64,000 bases of DNA from Paenibacillus piri (GCF_004354045.1 NZ_SMRT01000019.1:62001-126000), one strand, 5' to 3'. Positions 18,632 through 27,161 are shown, counted from the stretch's first letter. Notes: a model not told the origin generated them from the letters alone. Program-made: numbers and translations.

Positions 18632-18658
18632 TCACAAATTTATGTGAAATTTGTCACA
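18632..18658. promoter_or_regulatory. FNR/CRP-type operator upstream of qox
   Basis: TGTGA-N6-TCACA (18643-18658) matches the FNR/CRP consensus exactly, and is preceded by another TCACA at 18632 with the same 6-base spacing. The full site centres about 70 bases before the predicted qox transcription start, a standard class-I activator position. A redox- or oxygen-responsive CRP/FNR-family protein is the likely ligand (inference). Confidence 0.55.
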
Positions 18659-18850
18659 TAGTTGTTTCAAGTACGCCACCATTTGTTCAAGAAGTCGGAG
18701 CAGGAGGCGAAAAACCAGATGCAAACCGTATTTCAGGGCGAAGCAATGCCAAATAAAAATACGATATTGTACCAGGATCGAACAGGTATTTTAAAAGTAA
18801 AACGGTAATACATATCATTAGTAATGATCATTAGAAAGGCGGTAGGGCAT

Positions 18851-19534
18851 ATGTACAATTCGGCATGGTCGCCTTTGCCAGCAATGAACACCTCATATAC
18901 GCAACGTGCAGCTTGCAAAATTGAAGTTACAGGAGAAGGAACAGTTTCAGCAGCGCCGGACCAAGCAATTGCCGAGCTGGGGGCGGTTACAGAAAACATC
19001 AGTCTTACGGCTGCCCAAAAAGAAAATGCACAAACCGTATCATCCATAATAAATTCATTGCTGGAATTAGGAATCCCGAAAAAACAAATACAAACCGTCC
19101 AGTACAGAATCGATACGGAATATAGCTATGAGGACGGAAAACAAACGTTTCGCGGCTATAAAGTGACGCATATGCTGCAAGTTACGATTGATAAAATTGA
19201 GCAAACCGGCATCATTATTGACACTGCAGTGAATCATGGGGCTAATACTGTTTCCGGCATCCAATTTATTGCAACACATCGTAATGTCTACTATAATCAA
19301 GCATTATCATTAGCCGTTAAAAATGCAGAGTCTAAAGCAATGACCATCGCAAAAACGATAGGAGCGGGGATTGCGAAAATTCCATGTGAGGTTCAAGAGA
19401 TAGCCCCTTCATTAGAGCCGGTACCCTATCAAGCCAAGCTTTACAGTCAAACCGCGGCTACCCCGGTACAACCGGGGGAATTGAAGTTTACAGCTTCTGT
19501 CAGGGTACAATATAATCTGGTTCCGGAAGGATAG
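18851..19534 (+). CDS. SIMPL domain-containing protein (DUF541)
   Basis: A 227-residue protein made almost entirely of one SIMPL/DUF541 domain, with the family's opening IEVTGEGTVSAAPDQA and the Q-YRIDTEY and TVSGIQF segments. The biochemical role of SIMPL proteins is not settled; relatives are tied to stress tolerance. No signal peptide or lipobox is visible, so this copy would be cytoplasmic, whereas many family members are exported. The ATG at 18851 is chosen because AAAGGCGGTAGGG precedes it; an ATG nine codons earlier lacks a site. It runs divergently from qox. Confidence 0.85.
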   Translation: MYNSAWSPLPAMNTSYTQRAACKIEVTGEGTVSAAPDQAIAELGAVTENISLTAAQKENAQTVSSIINSLLELGIPKKQIQTVQYRIDTEYSYEDGKQTFRGYKVTHMLQVTIDKIEQTGIIIDTAVNHGANTVSGIQFIATHRNVYYNQALSLAVKNAESKAMTIAKTIGAGIAKIPCEVQEIAPSLEPVPYQAKLYSQTAATPVQPGELKFTASVRVQYNLVPEG

Positions 19535-19709
19535 ACAGTAGAGCCCAAGAAATAGGCCAAATCCCATAGTTCCCGTCTCCTTTATGAATGTCGGTGGGTA
19601 CGTGATTGGACAATTCACCCGTCAGCTGACCACCGATTCCCATTGGCTTCCTCTGAATAGACGGTTGCATTCATTGAACTGTCTATTTGTCATCCAGGCT
19701 AAAACAAAA

Positions 19710-19742
19710 AAAGCCCCACAATCCCAAAGGAAAGAGGGCTTT
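19710..19742 (-). terminator. Terminator of the phosphoesterase gene
   Basis: Read on the minus strand, AAAGCCCT / GGGGCTTT pair across a 17-base loop and run into TTTTTGTTTT. It lies about 100 bases beyond the phosphoesterase stop. The neighbouring spacer 19535-19838 shows no gene. Confidence 0.6.
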
Positions 19743-19838
19743 GATCACACTTACCGAACAAAGAAGGAGCGAGAAACATGATCAGTAAAATCGGCAGCAG
19801 CATGGATGGTGCCGGGGTTCGACGATCAGCACACATTA

Positions 19839-21038
19839 TTATTTCCAAATAGATATAATCGGCTGAATTTGCTGAATATCCCTCAACAGCGGCAGACGAT
19901 ACACATCCTCTATCGTACGAAGTACGTTTTTATGATCCACATACTCGCTATACTGCCCCGGTTTGACCATCGGTCCGACAATAATAAGCGGTATATGATT
20001 CGCCTTCGCAAAGTCGTCCTCATCCCATGTAACGATTAGCAAGCTCCGATGTGTCTGCGCCCAGGTCACGTACGATTCCAAATTCGTTTTGAGCCAATCG
20101 TCCGCCTGCTTCACCGAACCATCATGCATATCGTCTTGATGATTAGGAATCACGAAAGATACGTTAGGCAGGTTGGTAAAATCCTGTGGAAATTGTGAAA
20201 ATGGTTGATTTAGCTCTTGCGGTACGTTCGTAAATTGCACCCATGGGTTATGTTTGCGCGCGTAGCCTTTTGACGAGCAACCCGTGTAGCCGACCTCCGG
20301 TAAATCTTCCGAATATCCGGTGAAGGTCAGTTTGGCGTTTAACAATTCAGTCGCTAAATTTTGTGCCGTAAACGGCTTTTTACAGCCGTCGTCTGTTACT
20401 TCTTGTGTAGAGCCTGAAAACAAAGCGAGATAGTTCGGCTGGCTTGGATGAGTTACTCCATGCGCGTTGGTGAACAGTGCGCCGCCTTGAATGAGCGATT
20501 GTATATAAGGCGCATCGGGGCTTCCTACGATTTGATTATAGGAATGGTTCTCTTCGACGACAACGATAATATGATCAATCGGCGAAGTCAGACTTGTAAT
20601 ACTTGTAGCGGATTTAATGTTTACAAATACAGAGCTTGTCGCCTGATCCCAATCGACCTGAAGACCAAGTTGTTCTGCAAGAAAACGTACCGGGAGCATC
20701 GTGCTGCCGCTTTCGATATACGGCGCAGTTTCAAGTGTGAACGGGCTGCCATTCACCTGAATGACCGGGTCGCCGATCTTAAGCTCGATCATCATATTAG
20801 TCTTATCGAGGATAATTTTACGTTCCTCGTTCTTCCACGTTACTTGAAAGCCAAGCGCTTCGGTAATCGCCCGTAAGGGAACGAAAGCCGTACCGCTCAC
20901 ATTTTGTGCGCTGACCTCTGAGTTCAGTTTGTTACCGTTCATATATATTTGAGCCGGAACGCCGGCGTTTGCAGCCGTTGGAATCGATAGCGCCATACCG
21001 ATCATCGCAACCAAGTAAAACAGCTTTTTCTTCAACAT
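19839..21038 (-). CDS. Secreted phosphoesterase with copper-amine-oxidase-like stalk domain
   Basis: Exported protein of 399 residues. A signal peptide ends TAANA-G near residue 25. Two repeats of the stalk domain follow (FVPLRAITEALGFQVTW and MLPVRFLAEQLGLQVDW, to about residue 135), as seen in Paenibacillus wall proteins. The rest is a phosphoesterase of the acid phosphatase/phospholipase C group, opening PIDHIIVVVEENHSYNQI and with THPSQPNYLALFSG, IPNHQDDMHDG and TWDEDDF as metal-site segments. It probably releases phosphate or head groups outside the cell. The start at 21038 is chosen over an ATG 15 codons upstream because AGGGGGTT precedes it and it opens the signal peptide. Confidence 0.88.
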   Translation of the reverse strand: MLKKKLFYLVAMIGMALSIPTAANAGVPAQIYMNGNKLNSEVSAQNVSGTAFVPLRAITEALGFQVTWKNEERKIILDKTNMMIELKIGDPVIQVNGSPFTLETAPYIESGSTMLPVRFLAEQLGLQVDWDQATSSVFVNIKSATSITSLTSPIDHIIVVVEENHSYNQIVGSPDAPYIQSLIQGGALFTNAHGVTHPSQPNYLALFSGSTQEVTDDGCKKPFTAQNLATELLNAKLTFTGYSEDLPEVGYTGCSSKGYARKHNPWVQFTNVPQELNQPFSQFPQDFTNLPNVSFVIPNHQDDMHDGSVKQADDWLKTNLESYVTWAQTHRSLLIVTWDEDDFAKANHIPLIIVGPMVKPGQYSEYVDHKNVLRTIEDVYRLPLLRDIQQIQPIISIWK

Positions 21039-21119
21039 GCGGATTAACCCCCTAGATTTGGACGTGTCATGTGGACTCGACATGCCAGTTCCATTTATTC
21101 GACTTGTATTTAGTTCGAT

Positions 21120-21995
21120 CTATTTGATCTGGCCAATAAACGTGTTCGCCGCACTGGAGAGCGGCATGTTGCGCATGATCATAATCCCTACCTGGGACGG
21201 AGGCAGCTGCACGTCCAATTGAATCTCAAAGAGAGTGCCGTTATCAAGCTCTTTGGAGACGAACTCCCTGGTCACGTAAGATATTCCGAGTCCTTTGCGC
21301 GCAAACTCGATAAGAAGATCAACGCTTCCAACCTCAATCTCAGGCTTCAGCTCATAACCGTATTCATGAAATAATTCCGTAATGGCCATTCGTGCCCGGC
21401 TATTCCGCGAGAACAAAATGATAGGATACCGCAGCAGCATTTCGAACGACAGCACTTTAGCCTTAAGCTCGGCGTAACGCGCCCCGGCTACAAAGCAATC
21501 TTGCAGCTGGATACCTTCCCTTACTTCGAGTTGGGTATCGATGATGGGCATACGAACTACACCCAGGTCAATTCTGCCTTCTTTTAAGAAAGTAATGATT
21601 TCCGGTGTCGTTCCATGAATCAGGGAAAGTCCTATGCCGGGATGCCGCTGATGGAATTCTTCCAGGAAGGGAAGTAAATAATGCTTGAACAGCGAATCGC
21701 TTCCGCCGATTTTCAGCTCTCCGCTGTCCAGATTTTTTAGTTCGTCCATTTTCTTTTCGGCGAGCGATATTAAGATGTGGGACTGTTCTATATAGGAATA
21801 CAGAATGACGCCTTCTTGTGTCAGAGCAACACCTTTGGAATTCCGGTAAAACAAGGTGATGCCGAAGCTGTCTTCAAGCTGCTTGATGGCGTGGCTGACG
21901 CTCGGCTGGGTGAGAAACAAGACTTTAGCTGCTTGAGTCAAGCTGCCTGTCTTTGCCGCCCAATAAAACACTTTGTACAATTCGTAATTGATCAT
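21120..21995 (-). CDS. LysR-family transcriptional regulator
   Basis: Regulator of 291 residues with the N-terminal winged helix-turn-helix (AAKTGSLTQAAKVLFLTQPSVSHAIKQLE, residues about 13-41) and a C-terminal periplasmic-binding-protein-like effector domain. It is divergent from tkt-tal across a 297-base spacer that carries a palindromic LysR-type site close to its own start, so autoregulation and control of the pentose-phosphate genes are plausible. The effector cannot be read from the sequence. Confidence 0.92.
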   Translation of the reverse strand: MINYELYKVFYWAAKTGSLTQAAKVLFLTQPSVSHAIKQLEDSFGITLFYRNSKGVALTQEGVILYSYIEQSHILISLAEKKMDELKNLDSGELKIGGSDSLFKHYLLPFLEEFHQRHPGIGLSLIHGTTPEIITFLKEGRIDLGVVRMPIIDTQLEVREGIQLQDCFVAGARYAELKAKVLSFEMLLRYPIILFSRNSRARMAITELFHEYGYELKPEIEVGSVDLLIEFARKGLGISYVTREFVSKELDNGTLFEIQLDVQLPPSQVGIMIMRNMPLSSAANTFIGQIK

Positions 21996-22042
21996 AGACC
22001 TCGTCTATAGCTCCTCTTAAATATATTAATTACTTGTATGCT

Positions 22043-22058
22043 TATAATTTGTATTATA
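22043..22058. promoter_or_regulatory. Candidate LysR operator
   Basis: Perfect inverted repeat TATAAT-TTGT-ATTATA, which fits the T-N11-A pattern of LysR sites. It lies about 48 bases upstream of the LysR start codon in the divergent spacer. The left half also resembles a -10 box for rightward transcription. Confidence 0.4.
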
Positions 22059-22149
22059 GTTTAACCAAGTAAGAGAAACCAGTGCTTCCGATCGGAGTAC
22101 GAAAGTATCGTTTCAGGTCATTGCCGTCAACGTCAATATCATAGGGATT

Positions 22150-22215
22150 CAGAGAGACGGCGAGGTTGAATTGTCCTGGCAATGGGTTGAACCCATCCTG
22201 CAAGCATTTGATAAA
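22150..22215 (+). pseudogene. Remnant of glucose-6-phosphate dehydrogenase (zwf) C-terminus
   Basis: Translation here gives RDGEVELSWQWVEPILQAFD, which closely resembles the conserved near-C-terminal segment of glucose-6-phosphate dehydrogenase (R-x-DEVExSWxWVxPIxxAF). Frame continuity is lost in meaning on both sides: upstream residues do not resemble the family, and the expected YPAG-type ending is absent. It ends about 75 bases before transketolase, so an ancestral zwf-tkt-tal order with loss of zwf is a reasonable reading. Confidence 0.5.
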
Positions 22216-22292
22216 ATCTTGTTCCGCCGCATCTTTATCCGGCCGGCACTAATGGACCGGTTGAGAAATACAAGAAATAAAAGGAGAACAAT

Positions 22293-24290
22293 ATGTCTAT
22301 CACTCGAACCATTGATCAGTTAGCGGTTGATACCATTCGAACCTTGTCTATTGATGCGACCAATAGAGCGAATTCAGGTCATCCGGGCTTGCCGATGGGA
22401 GCCGCGCCAATGGCCTATGCATTGTGGGCCAAACTGTTAAACCATAATCCAAGCAACGCCAAATGGTTTAACCGGGACCGCTTCGTCCTTTCTGCCGGCC
22501 ACGGCTCCGCATTACTGTACAGTCTCCTGCATTTGGCAGGATATAAAGTGTCGATTGAGGATTTGAAGCAGTTTCGCAAGCTGAACAGCTTAACGCCGGG
22601 ACACCCTGAATTTGGGCACACGGATGGAGTGGAAGCGACAACAGGTCCATTAGGCCAAGGGGTTGCAATGGCTGTCGGAATGGCAATGGCGGAAGCGCAT
22701 CTGGCATCGAAATTTAATCGGACCGATTTCCCGGTTGTCGATCATTACACGTATGCGCTTGTGGGCGACGGCTGCTTAATGGAAGGGATCTCGTATGAGG
22801 CGATGTCCATGGCCGGCCATATGAAGCTTGGCAAGCTCATTGTTTTGTATGATTCCAATGATATCTCTTTGGACGGAAACCTGAACCTTTCCTTCGGCGA
22901 AAATATGCAAAAGAGGGCGGAATCGGCTCATTGGGAATATTTGCGGGTTGAGGACGGCAACGACGTTGCTCAAATCGTCAAAGCGATTGAAGCGGCGAAG
23001 CAAAATGTTACACAGCCGACCCTTATCGAAATACGGACGATTATCGGTTATGGAAGCAAGGTGGCCGGAACGAACAAAGCGCATGGCAATCCGCTCGGGA
23101 AGGAAGAAGCAAAAGCTACAAAAGAAGCTTATGGATGGACCTATGAGGAAGAGTTCACCGTTCCGGATGAAGTTAAAGCTCACTTTGAACAGCTTAAACA
23201 AAAGGGCAAAGCTAAAGAAGACGAATGGAACCAATTGTTAGCTTCTTATGATGCCGAATATCCCGTACTTGGCAAGGAGCTAGTCCAAGTTATTGACGGC
23301 TCTGTATCGGTTGATGCCGCTAATATCTTAACATTTGATACATCCAAACCGATGTCCACCCGCGTAGCAAGCGGTCAGGCCATCAACCACTTTATTCAAA
23401 CCGTACCTTCCATTTTTGGAGGCAGCGCAGATTTATCGCATTCTACGATGACGGATATCAGCGGTGATCAGGTGTTTGCCGTTGGCTCGTATTCGGGGCG
23501 TAACGTATACTTTGGCGTCCGTGAGCATGCGATGGGTGCAGCCGGTAACGGTATGGCATTACATGGCGGTGTGAAACCGTTCGTCAGCACCTTCTTCGTA
23601 TTCAGCGACTACTTGCGTCCCGCAATACGATTAGCTGCTCTGCAAAAGCTGCCTGTTATTTATGTATTCACCCATGATTCCATTGCCGTCGGCGAAGATG
23701 GTCCGACACATGAGCCGGTCGAGCATTTGGCCGCGCTTCGTACGATCCCGGGGCTTACGGTTATCCGCCCGACCGATGCGAATGAAACGGCAAGCGCTTG
23801 GGCATATGCCTTGCAGCAAAATGACGGTCCGGTAGCGCTTGTGCTTAGCCGTCAAAATTTGCCGGTCTATGAGGAGACCAAATCCAGTGTTGAAGAGGTA
23901 GCCAAGGGAGCATACATCCTGACGGAAACCAATCCTCAACCGGATGTCATCCTGATCGGGACCGGCTCCGAGGTATCTCTGGCGGTTCGCGCCAAAGAGG
24001 AACTGGAGCGGGACAACGTCTCCGTACGCGTAATAGCGATGCCGAGCCGGGAGTTATTCGAACGTCAATCCGAAACGTATAAAGAGACTATCTTACCAAG
24101 CTCGGTCACGAAACGGGTAGCCATAGAAGCCGGCATTTCGTTAGGTTGGGAGCGGTACACAGGTCCGGACGGCAAAGTATTATCCATGGATTCGTTCGGT
24201 GCTTCAGGGCCGGGTAATGAGGTTATGGAATACTTTGGATTCTCGGTCAAAAATGTAGTTCAACTGACTAAAAACCTACTCAGTATATAA
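22293..24290 (+). CDS. tkt: Transketolase
   Basis: Thiamine-diphosphate enzyme of the non-oxidative pentose phosphate pathway that moves two-carbon units between sugar phosphates. The 665-residue length is standard. Visible hallmarks are the N-terminal RANSGHPGLPMGAAPMAYALW, the cofactor motif GDGCLMEG with the following N, the central catalytic glutamate region YFGVREHAMG, and HDSIAVGEDGPTHEPVEHLA. The AAGGAG site fixes the start. It is followed after 18 bases by the transaldolase-like gene, so both act on fructose 6-phosphate and erythrose 4-phosphate pools. Confidence 0.97.
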   Translation: MSITRTIDQLAVDTIRTLSIDATNRANSGHPGLPMGAAPMAYALWAKLLNHNPSNAKWFNRDRFVLSAGHGSALLYSLLHLAGYKVSIEDLKQFRKLNSLTPGHPEFGHTDGVEATTGPLGQGVAMAVGMAMAEAHLASKFNRTDFPVVDHYTYALVGDGCLMEGISYEAMSMAGHMKLGKLIVLYDSNDISLDGNLNLSFGENMQKRAESAHWEYLRVEDGNDVAQIVKAIEAAKQNVTQPTLIEIRTIIGYGSKVAGTNKAHGNPLGKEEAKATKEAYGWTYEEEFTVPDEVKAHFEQLKQKGKAKEDEWNQLLASYDAEYPVLGKELVQVIDGSVSVDAANILTFDTSKPMSTRVASGQAINHFIQTVPSIFGGSADLSHSTMTDISGDQVFAVGSYSGRNVYFGVREHAMGAAGNGMALHGGVKPFVSTFFVFSDYLRPAIRLAALQKLPVIYVFTHDSIAVGEDGPTHEPVEHLAALRTIPGLTVIRPTDANETASAWAYALQQNDGPVALVLSRQNLPVYEETKSSVEEVAKGAYILTETNPQPDVILIGTGSEVSLAVRAKEELERDNVSVRVIAMPSRELFERQSETYKETILPSSVTKRVAIEAGISLGWERYTGPDGKVLSMDSFGASGPGNEVMEYFGFSVKNVVQLTKNLLSI

Positions 24291-24308
24291 AAATTGGAGG
24301 AATGAACA

Positions 24309-24977
24309 ATGAAATTTTTTATCGATACTGCCAACCTCGTTGATATTAAAAAAGCGTACAAAGTCGGTCTTCTTTCCGGCGTTACAACCAATCCTTCCCT
24401 CGTTGCCAAAGAAGGCGTTAGGTTTGAAGACCGCATTGCCGAAATCCTGCAGGCTGTTCCTAATGTTGAATCCGTATCGGCAGAGGTGACTCCGGATGCG
24501 TTAACAGCTGAAGACATGATCGCACAGGCCGAAGAGCTGATCAAAATTAACGGCGGAGACGAAAACATTACGATCAAGCTTCCCATGACTTTGGATGGTC
24601 TCGAGGCATGCCGTTACCTGACGGAGAAAGGCGTTAAAACGAATGTGACGCTGATTTTTACTGTCAACCAAGCATTGCTTGCGGCACGTGCAGGAGCAAC
24701 CTATGTTTCTCCGTTTCTCGGACGTCTGGATGATATTTCCGAAGACGGCGTTCTGCTGGTAACGAAAATTGCTGAGATGTTCCGTATCCATAACTTGGAC
24801 GCGCAAATTATCGCGGCCTCCGTCCGCCATCCGGATCACGTAACACGCGTAGCGATGGCAGGGGCACATATTGCTACGGTTCCGTTTCAAGTGATCGAAC
24901 AAATGTCGAAGCATCCTTTAACAGACCAAGGGATGGAAAAATTCGCCGCTGATTGGAAGAAAGCAATACAAAAATAA
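24309..24977 (+). CDS. Transaldolase / fructose-6-phosphate aldolase family enzyme
   Basis: Short class-I aldolase of 222 residues, of the TalC/Fsa type (compare about 215 for Bacillus transaldolase). The Schiff-base lysine is K90 in ITIKLPMT, and FFIDTANL, GVTTNPSLV, TLIFTVNQALLAARAGATYVSPFLGRLDD and AASVRHP are present. The TLIF..QALLAA context does not by itself settle whether the enzyme is a transaldolase or a fructose-6-phosphate aldolase; coupling to tkt favours transaldolase. It shares an operon with tkt and ends before a strong terminator. Confidence 0.93.
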   Translation: MKFFIDTANLVDIKKAYKVGLLSGVTTNPSLVAKEGVRFEDRIAEILQAVPNVESVSAEVTPDALTAEDMIAQAEELIKINGGDENITIKLPMTLDGLEACRYLTEKGVKTNVTLIFTVNQALLAARAGATYVSPFLGRLDDISEDGVLLVTKIAEMFRIHNLDAQIIAASVRHPDHVTRVAMAGAHIATVPFQVIEQMSKHPLTDQGMEKFAADWKKAIQK

Positions 24978-25063
24978 AGTGCCGGTGTAAAAAGCAGGAT
25001 CAAAGGACAAGTCTGAAGAAGAAAAAATCGCTTATCATAGCACAATATCGTGACATGGATGGT

Positions 25064-25108
25064 GGTTGTTTCCTTAGGAATACCTAGGGAAGCGGCCGCT
25101 TTTTTTTT
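25064..25108 (+). terminator. Terminator of the tkt-tal operon
   Basis: A long hairpin: 15 paired positions (several G-T) around an AATA loop, left arm 25064-25078 and right arm 25083-25097, followed by GCT and eight T residues. Confidence 0.85.
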
Positions 25109-25223
25109 AATCGCCAGAAAGTATTAATTTCTATGATATAGTGTTTATACTTTTTTTAGATTTCATTTAGAGTCCGTTAATAAACAAATATTATCATGAA
25201 ATGGAAGGCAGGGAGTGAATGTA

Positions 25224-25594
25224 ATGAGAAAACTGAGCACAACCGGAGAAGGTGGCTGCTCACACTCCATCTTTTGTTTTCCGCGATTATGCTAGGAGTG
25301 GTGTTTGTTTTTCTGTCTCTAAGCATAGCCGCGGCAAACACAAATGATGAAGGTGTACTCAAAGCGTGTTATACCATTATGCACATGTTGGCCAAGACGA
25401 CTGTCCGGTATTCGACGATCGACACCTTGGTGACCGGAATTTTACTCTCTTTGTTGACACCAACGGGACTATTCAAACATTACTGGATTATCGCCAAAGA
25501 AGGGTTAACTTTACTAACTTGTCGGAATATTCGTGATGTCGGTCTTCAAACCGTGGGGATCGCGAAAGCAGAAACGCAAGTCAATCTAATGTGA
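25224..25594 (+). pseudogene. Membrane protein gene with a disrupted start (DUF2269-like)
   Basis: A hydrophobic product with RRWLLTLHLLFSAIMLGVVFVFLSL, a region around residue 70 with a second helix, and FKHYWIIAKEGLTLL, reminiscent of small Paenibacillus membrane proteins of the DUF2269 kind. The natural start appears to be the ATG at 25224, with AGGGAG eight bases before it, giving MRKLSTTG. That frame needs one extra base near 25245 to join the RRWLLTLH frame. An upstream in-frame ATG at 25196 has no ribosome-binding site. So it is either a frameshifted gene or a sequence error. The C-terminus also looks atypical after LTLL. Confidence 0.5.
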
Positions 25595-25614
25595 GTGAAA
25601 AGGAGCTAAGAGAC

Positions 25615-26091
25615 ATGGAAAGCGAGATCGGAAACAAATCGGAAAATGGAAACAACGACAGGAAGCCGAAAACATTGATGGAAGCAGGCGAGGAAGTAAG
25701 AGGATCCGCCCGTATTCAATTTGTAAGGTTCGTATACGGGTTGCTGGCAGCGAGTTATTTAGCGTGCGTGATTCTTCAGGTGTTTTTCGCCGGATTGGGT
25801 GTTTTGGTGGATGCCGGCGATTTGCAGTTGCATCGAGTATTCGCGAATTATTTCGAGTTCGGATCGATCTTCATGTTCCTGCTGTCTTTTTTTGGACGCA
25901 TCCGTGGAGGACTGCGGTGGTGGACTCTTGGGTTGTTCGTATTAACATCTTTGCAGCATGTTACGATTCAAAACTTCTCGGGGTCACTTCGGGCGCTTCA
26001 TGCGATTGATGCGTTGCTTTTGTTTGGGATTTCAATCCATTTGACGAAACGCTCCTGGCGGTGGTTGCTGTTGCGGTCGGAAGTCCATTAG
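25615..26091 (+). CDS. DUF6220-type membrane protein
   Basis: A 158-residue protein with a charged N-terminal 35 residues and four predicted helices. The arrangement LHRVFANYFEFGSIFMFLLSF, GLRWWTLGLFVLTSLQHVTIQ and LRALHAIDALLLFGISIHLT, with histidines in the helices, is that of the DUF6220 family; the function is unknown. The ATG at 25615 is preferred over the GTG at 25591 because AAGGAG lies nine bases before it. It follows the disrupted membrane-protein gene directly and probably shares its transcript. Confidence 0.75.
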   Translation: MESEIGNKSENGNNDRKPKTLMEAGEEVRGSARIQFVRFVYGLLAASYLACVILQVFFAGLGVLVDAGDLQLHRVFANYFEFGSIFMFLLSFFGRIRGGLRWWTLGLFVLTSLQHVTIQNFSGSLRALHAIDALLLFGISIHLTKRSWRWLLLRSEVH

Positions 26092-26261
26092 AAAATATGT
26101 GATTATTTTCTTACTGGTCGGTCACATTATCGTATCAGGAATAGCGCTTCAACTTATTAGCGATTTTGAGAACTGTAGTCACGGGTGCCGAAAAAAAAAT
26201 AATCGCATCATACGGTTTAATTAGCTTGGTTATTCTGTTTTTCATATGGAATTTGTTGTAA
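26087..26261 (+). pseudogene. Broken small membrane protein gene
   Basis: Reading from 26087 gives IRKYVIIFLLVGHIIVSGIAL and a following QLISDFE, a typical membrane helix, but an ATT stands where a start would be expected. After about base 26170 a different frame continues with TVVTGAEKKIIASYGLIS and VILFFIWNLL before a stop at 26259-26261. Together this looks like a two-helix protein of about 55 residues split by a frameshift. No family recognised. Confidence 0.35.
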
Positions 26262-26293
26262 ATGGCAGGTTGAGCAGAACATATTTACATTAC

Positions 26294-26317
26294 AAGCCGC
26301 TTAGATTGCGGCTTTTT
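26294..26317 (+). terminator. Terminator of the membrane-protein locus
   Basis: The stem AAGCCGC / GCGGCTT with loop TTAGATT is followed by TTT. The rest of the spacer up to 26505 is AT-rich and ends with the TetR operator. Confidence 0.7.
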
Positions 26318-26447
26318 AAGTTCATATTATAAAGTTCCGTGCTTCTTCCATTTCTCACTTATAGCTCAATAAATACGAAGATACGGTAGTTGGAGTTGGC
26401 CTCAGACGGGTAAAAGTTTGCAAGCATAATAATCATCGGCTATAATT

Positions 26448-26471
26448 AATAAACTGATCGGTCAGTTTATT
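26448..26471. promoter_or_regulatory. TetR operator 1
   Basis: Perfect inverted repeat with arms AATAAACTGA / TCAGTTTATT around TCGG, 35 bases upstream of the TetR-type gene. It matches operator 2 (27138-27161) at 19 of 24 positions, so both are very likely bound by the regulator encoded between them. Confidence 0.75.
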
Positions 26472-26505
26472 TGTTTTATAATTTCGAATAACGGAGCAAA
26501 TCACA

Positions 26506-27102
26506 ATGGCAAGACCTGCTGGTCAAGGAGAAAAAACGAAAAAACTCATTGCGGATAGAGCGAAAGTTCTTTTCGAACAAAAAGGGTACGCTGCTACCTC
26601 GATGGAAGAAATCCGAGAATTTACCCAAACCAGCAAAGGCAGCATCTATTACCATTTTAAGAGCAAGGAAGAGCTGTTCCTGTATGCGGTTGAGGAATCC
26701 TCCAAAGCATGGCGGAGCTTATGGGAGGAACAAGCGAACAAAGTTAACACAGCGCAAGAGAAGCTGTATTTGCTTGCACGCTATTATGCTTCAGATATGC
26801 AAAATCCGCTGTCCCAAATCGTTATCGAATATATAGCATCAGAGAAAATTGAACACATGATGAAGGAAAAAATCTTACGTCTCATTCAGCCTGAGTACGA
26901 CGTCTTTCATCAGATCATCGAAGAGGGTATACGTCAGCATGAGTTTGCAAGCAACAAAAATGTCGAAGACTTAGCCTACATTCTTTATGGCACACTCACG
27001 GGATTAAGTGTTACACAATTTTTCGGATATAGTGAAGAGAGGTTTTATTGCCTTTACGAACAAGCGATCGAAGTGTTCCTTTACGGTATTTCCAGACAGT
27101 AA
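26506..27102 (+). CDS. TetR/AcrR-family transcriptional repressor
   Basis: Dimeric one-component repressor of 198 residues. The N-terminal helix-turn-helix is ADRAKVLFEQKGYAATSMEEI followed by the recognition helix region TSKGSIYYHFKSKEELFLYA (to about residue 63). The C-terminal helical domain would bind a small ligand. Near-identical palindromes before this gene and before the acetyltransferase gene show that it probably represses both. The ribosome-binding site (GGAG) is moderate. The ligand is unknown. Confidence 0.93.
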   Translation: MARPAGQGEKTKKLIADRAKVLFEQKGYAATSMEEIREFTQTSKGSIYYHFKSKEELFLYAVEESSKAWRSLWEEQANKVNTAQEKLYLLARYYASDMQNPLSQIVIEYIASEKIEHMMKEKILRLIQPEYDVFHQIIEEGIRQHEFASNKNVEDLAYILYGTLTGLSVTQFFGYSEERFYCLYEQAIEVFLYGISRQ

Positions 27103-27130
27103 CCCCTGGTTTGAGAGGGGTATTATTTTT
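27102..27130 (+). terminator. Terminator after the TetR gene
   Basis: The stem ACCCCT / AGGGGT with an 8-base loop is followed by ATTATTTTT; it begins at the last base of the stop codon. Confidence 0.6.
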
Positions 27131-27137
27131 CAGTATT

Positions 27138-27161
27138 AATAGACCGTACGGTCGGTTTATT
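27138..27161. promoter_or_regulatory. TetR operator 2
   Basis: Inverted repeat with near-matching arms AATAGACCG / CGGTTTATT, extending outward to ATT..AAT on both sides. It lies 68 bases before the acetyltransferase start and is 19/24 identical to operator 1. Confidence 0.7.

Noticed and set aside
18814..18828. ATCATTA-G-TAATGAT before the SIMPL gene as a Fur/PerR box
   Set aside because: It has a 7-1-7 layout but the arms do not match TGATAAT/ATTATCA; it is a palindrome in AT-rich DNA without a matching regulator nearby.
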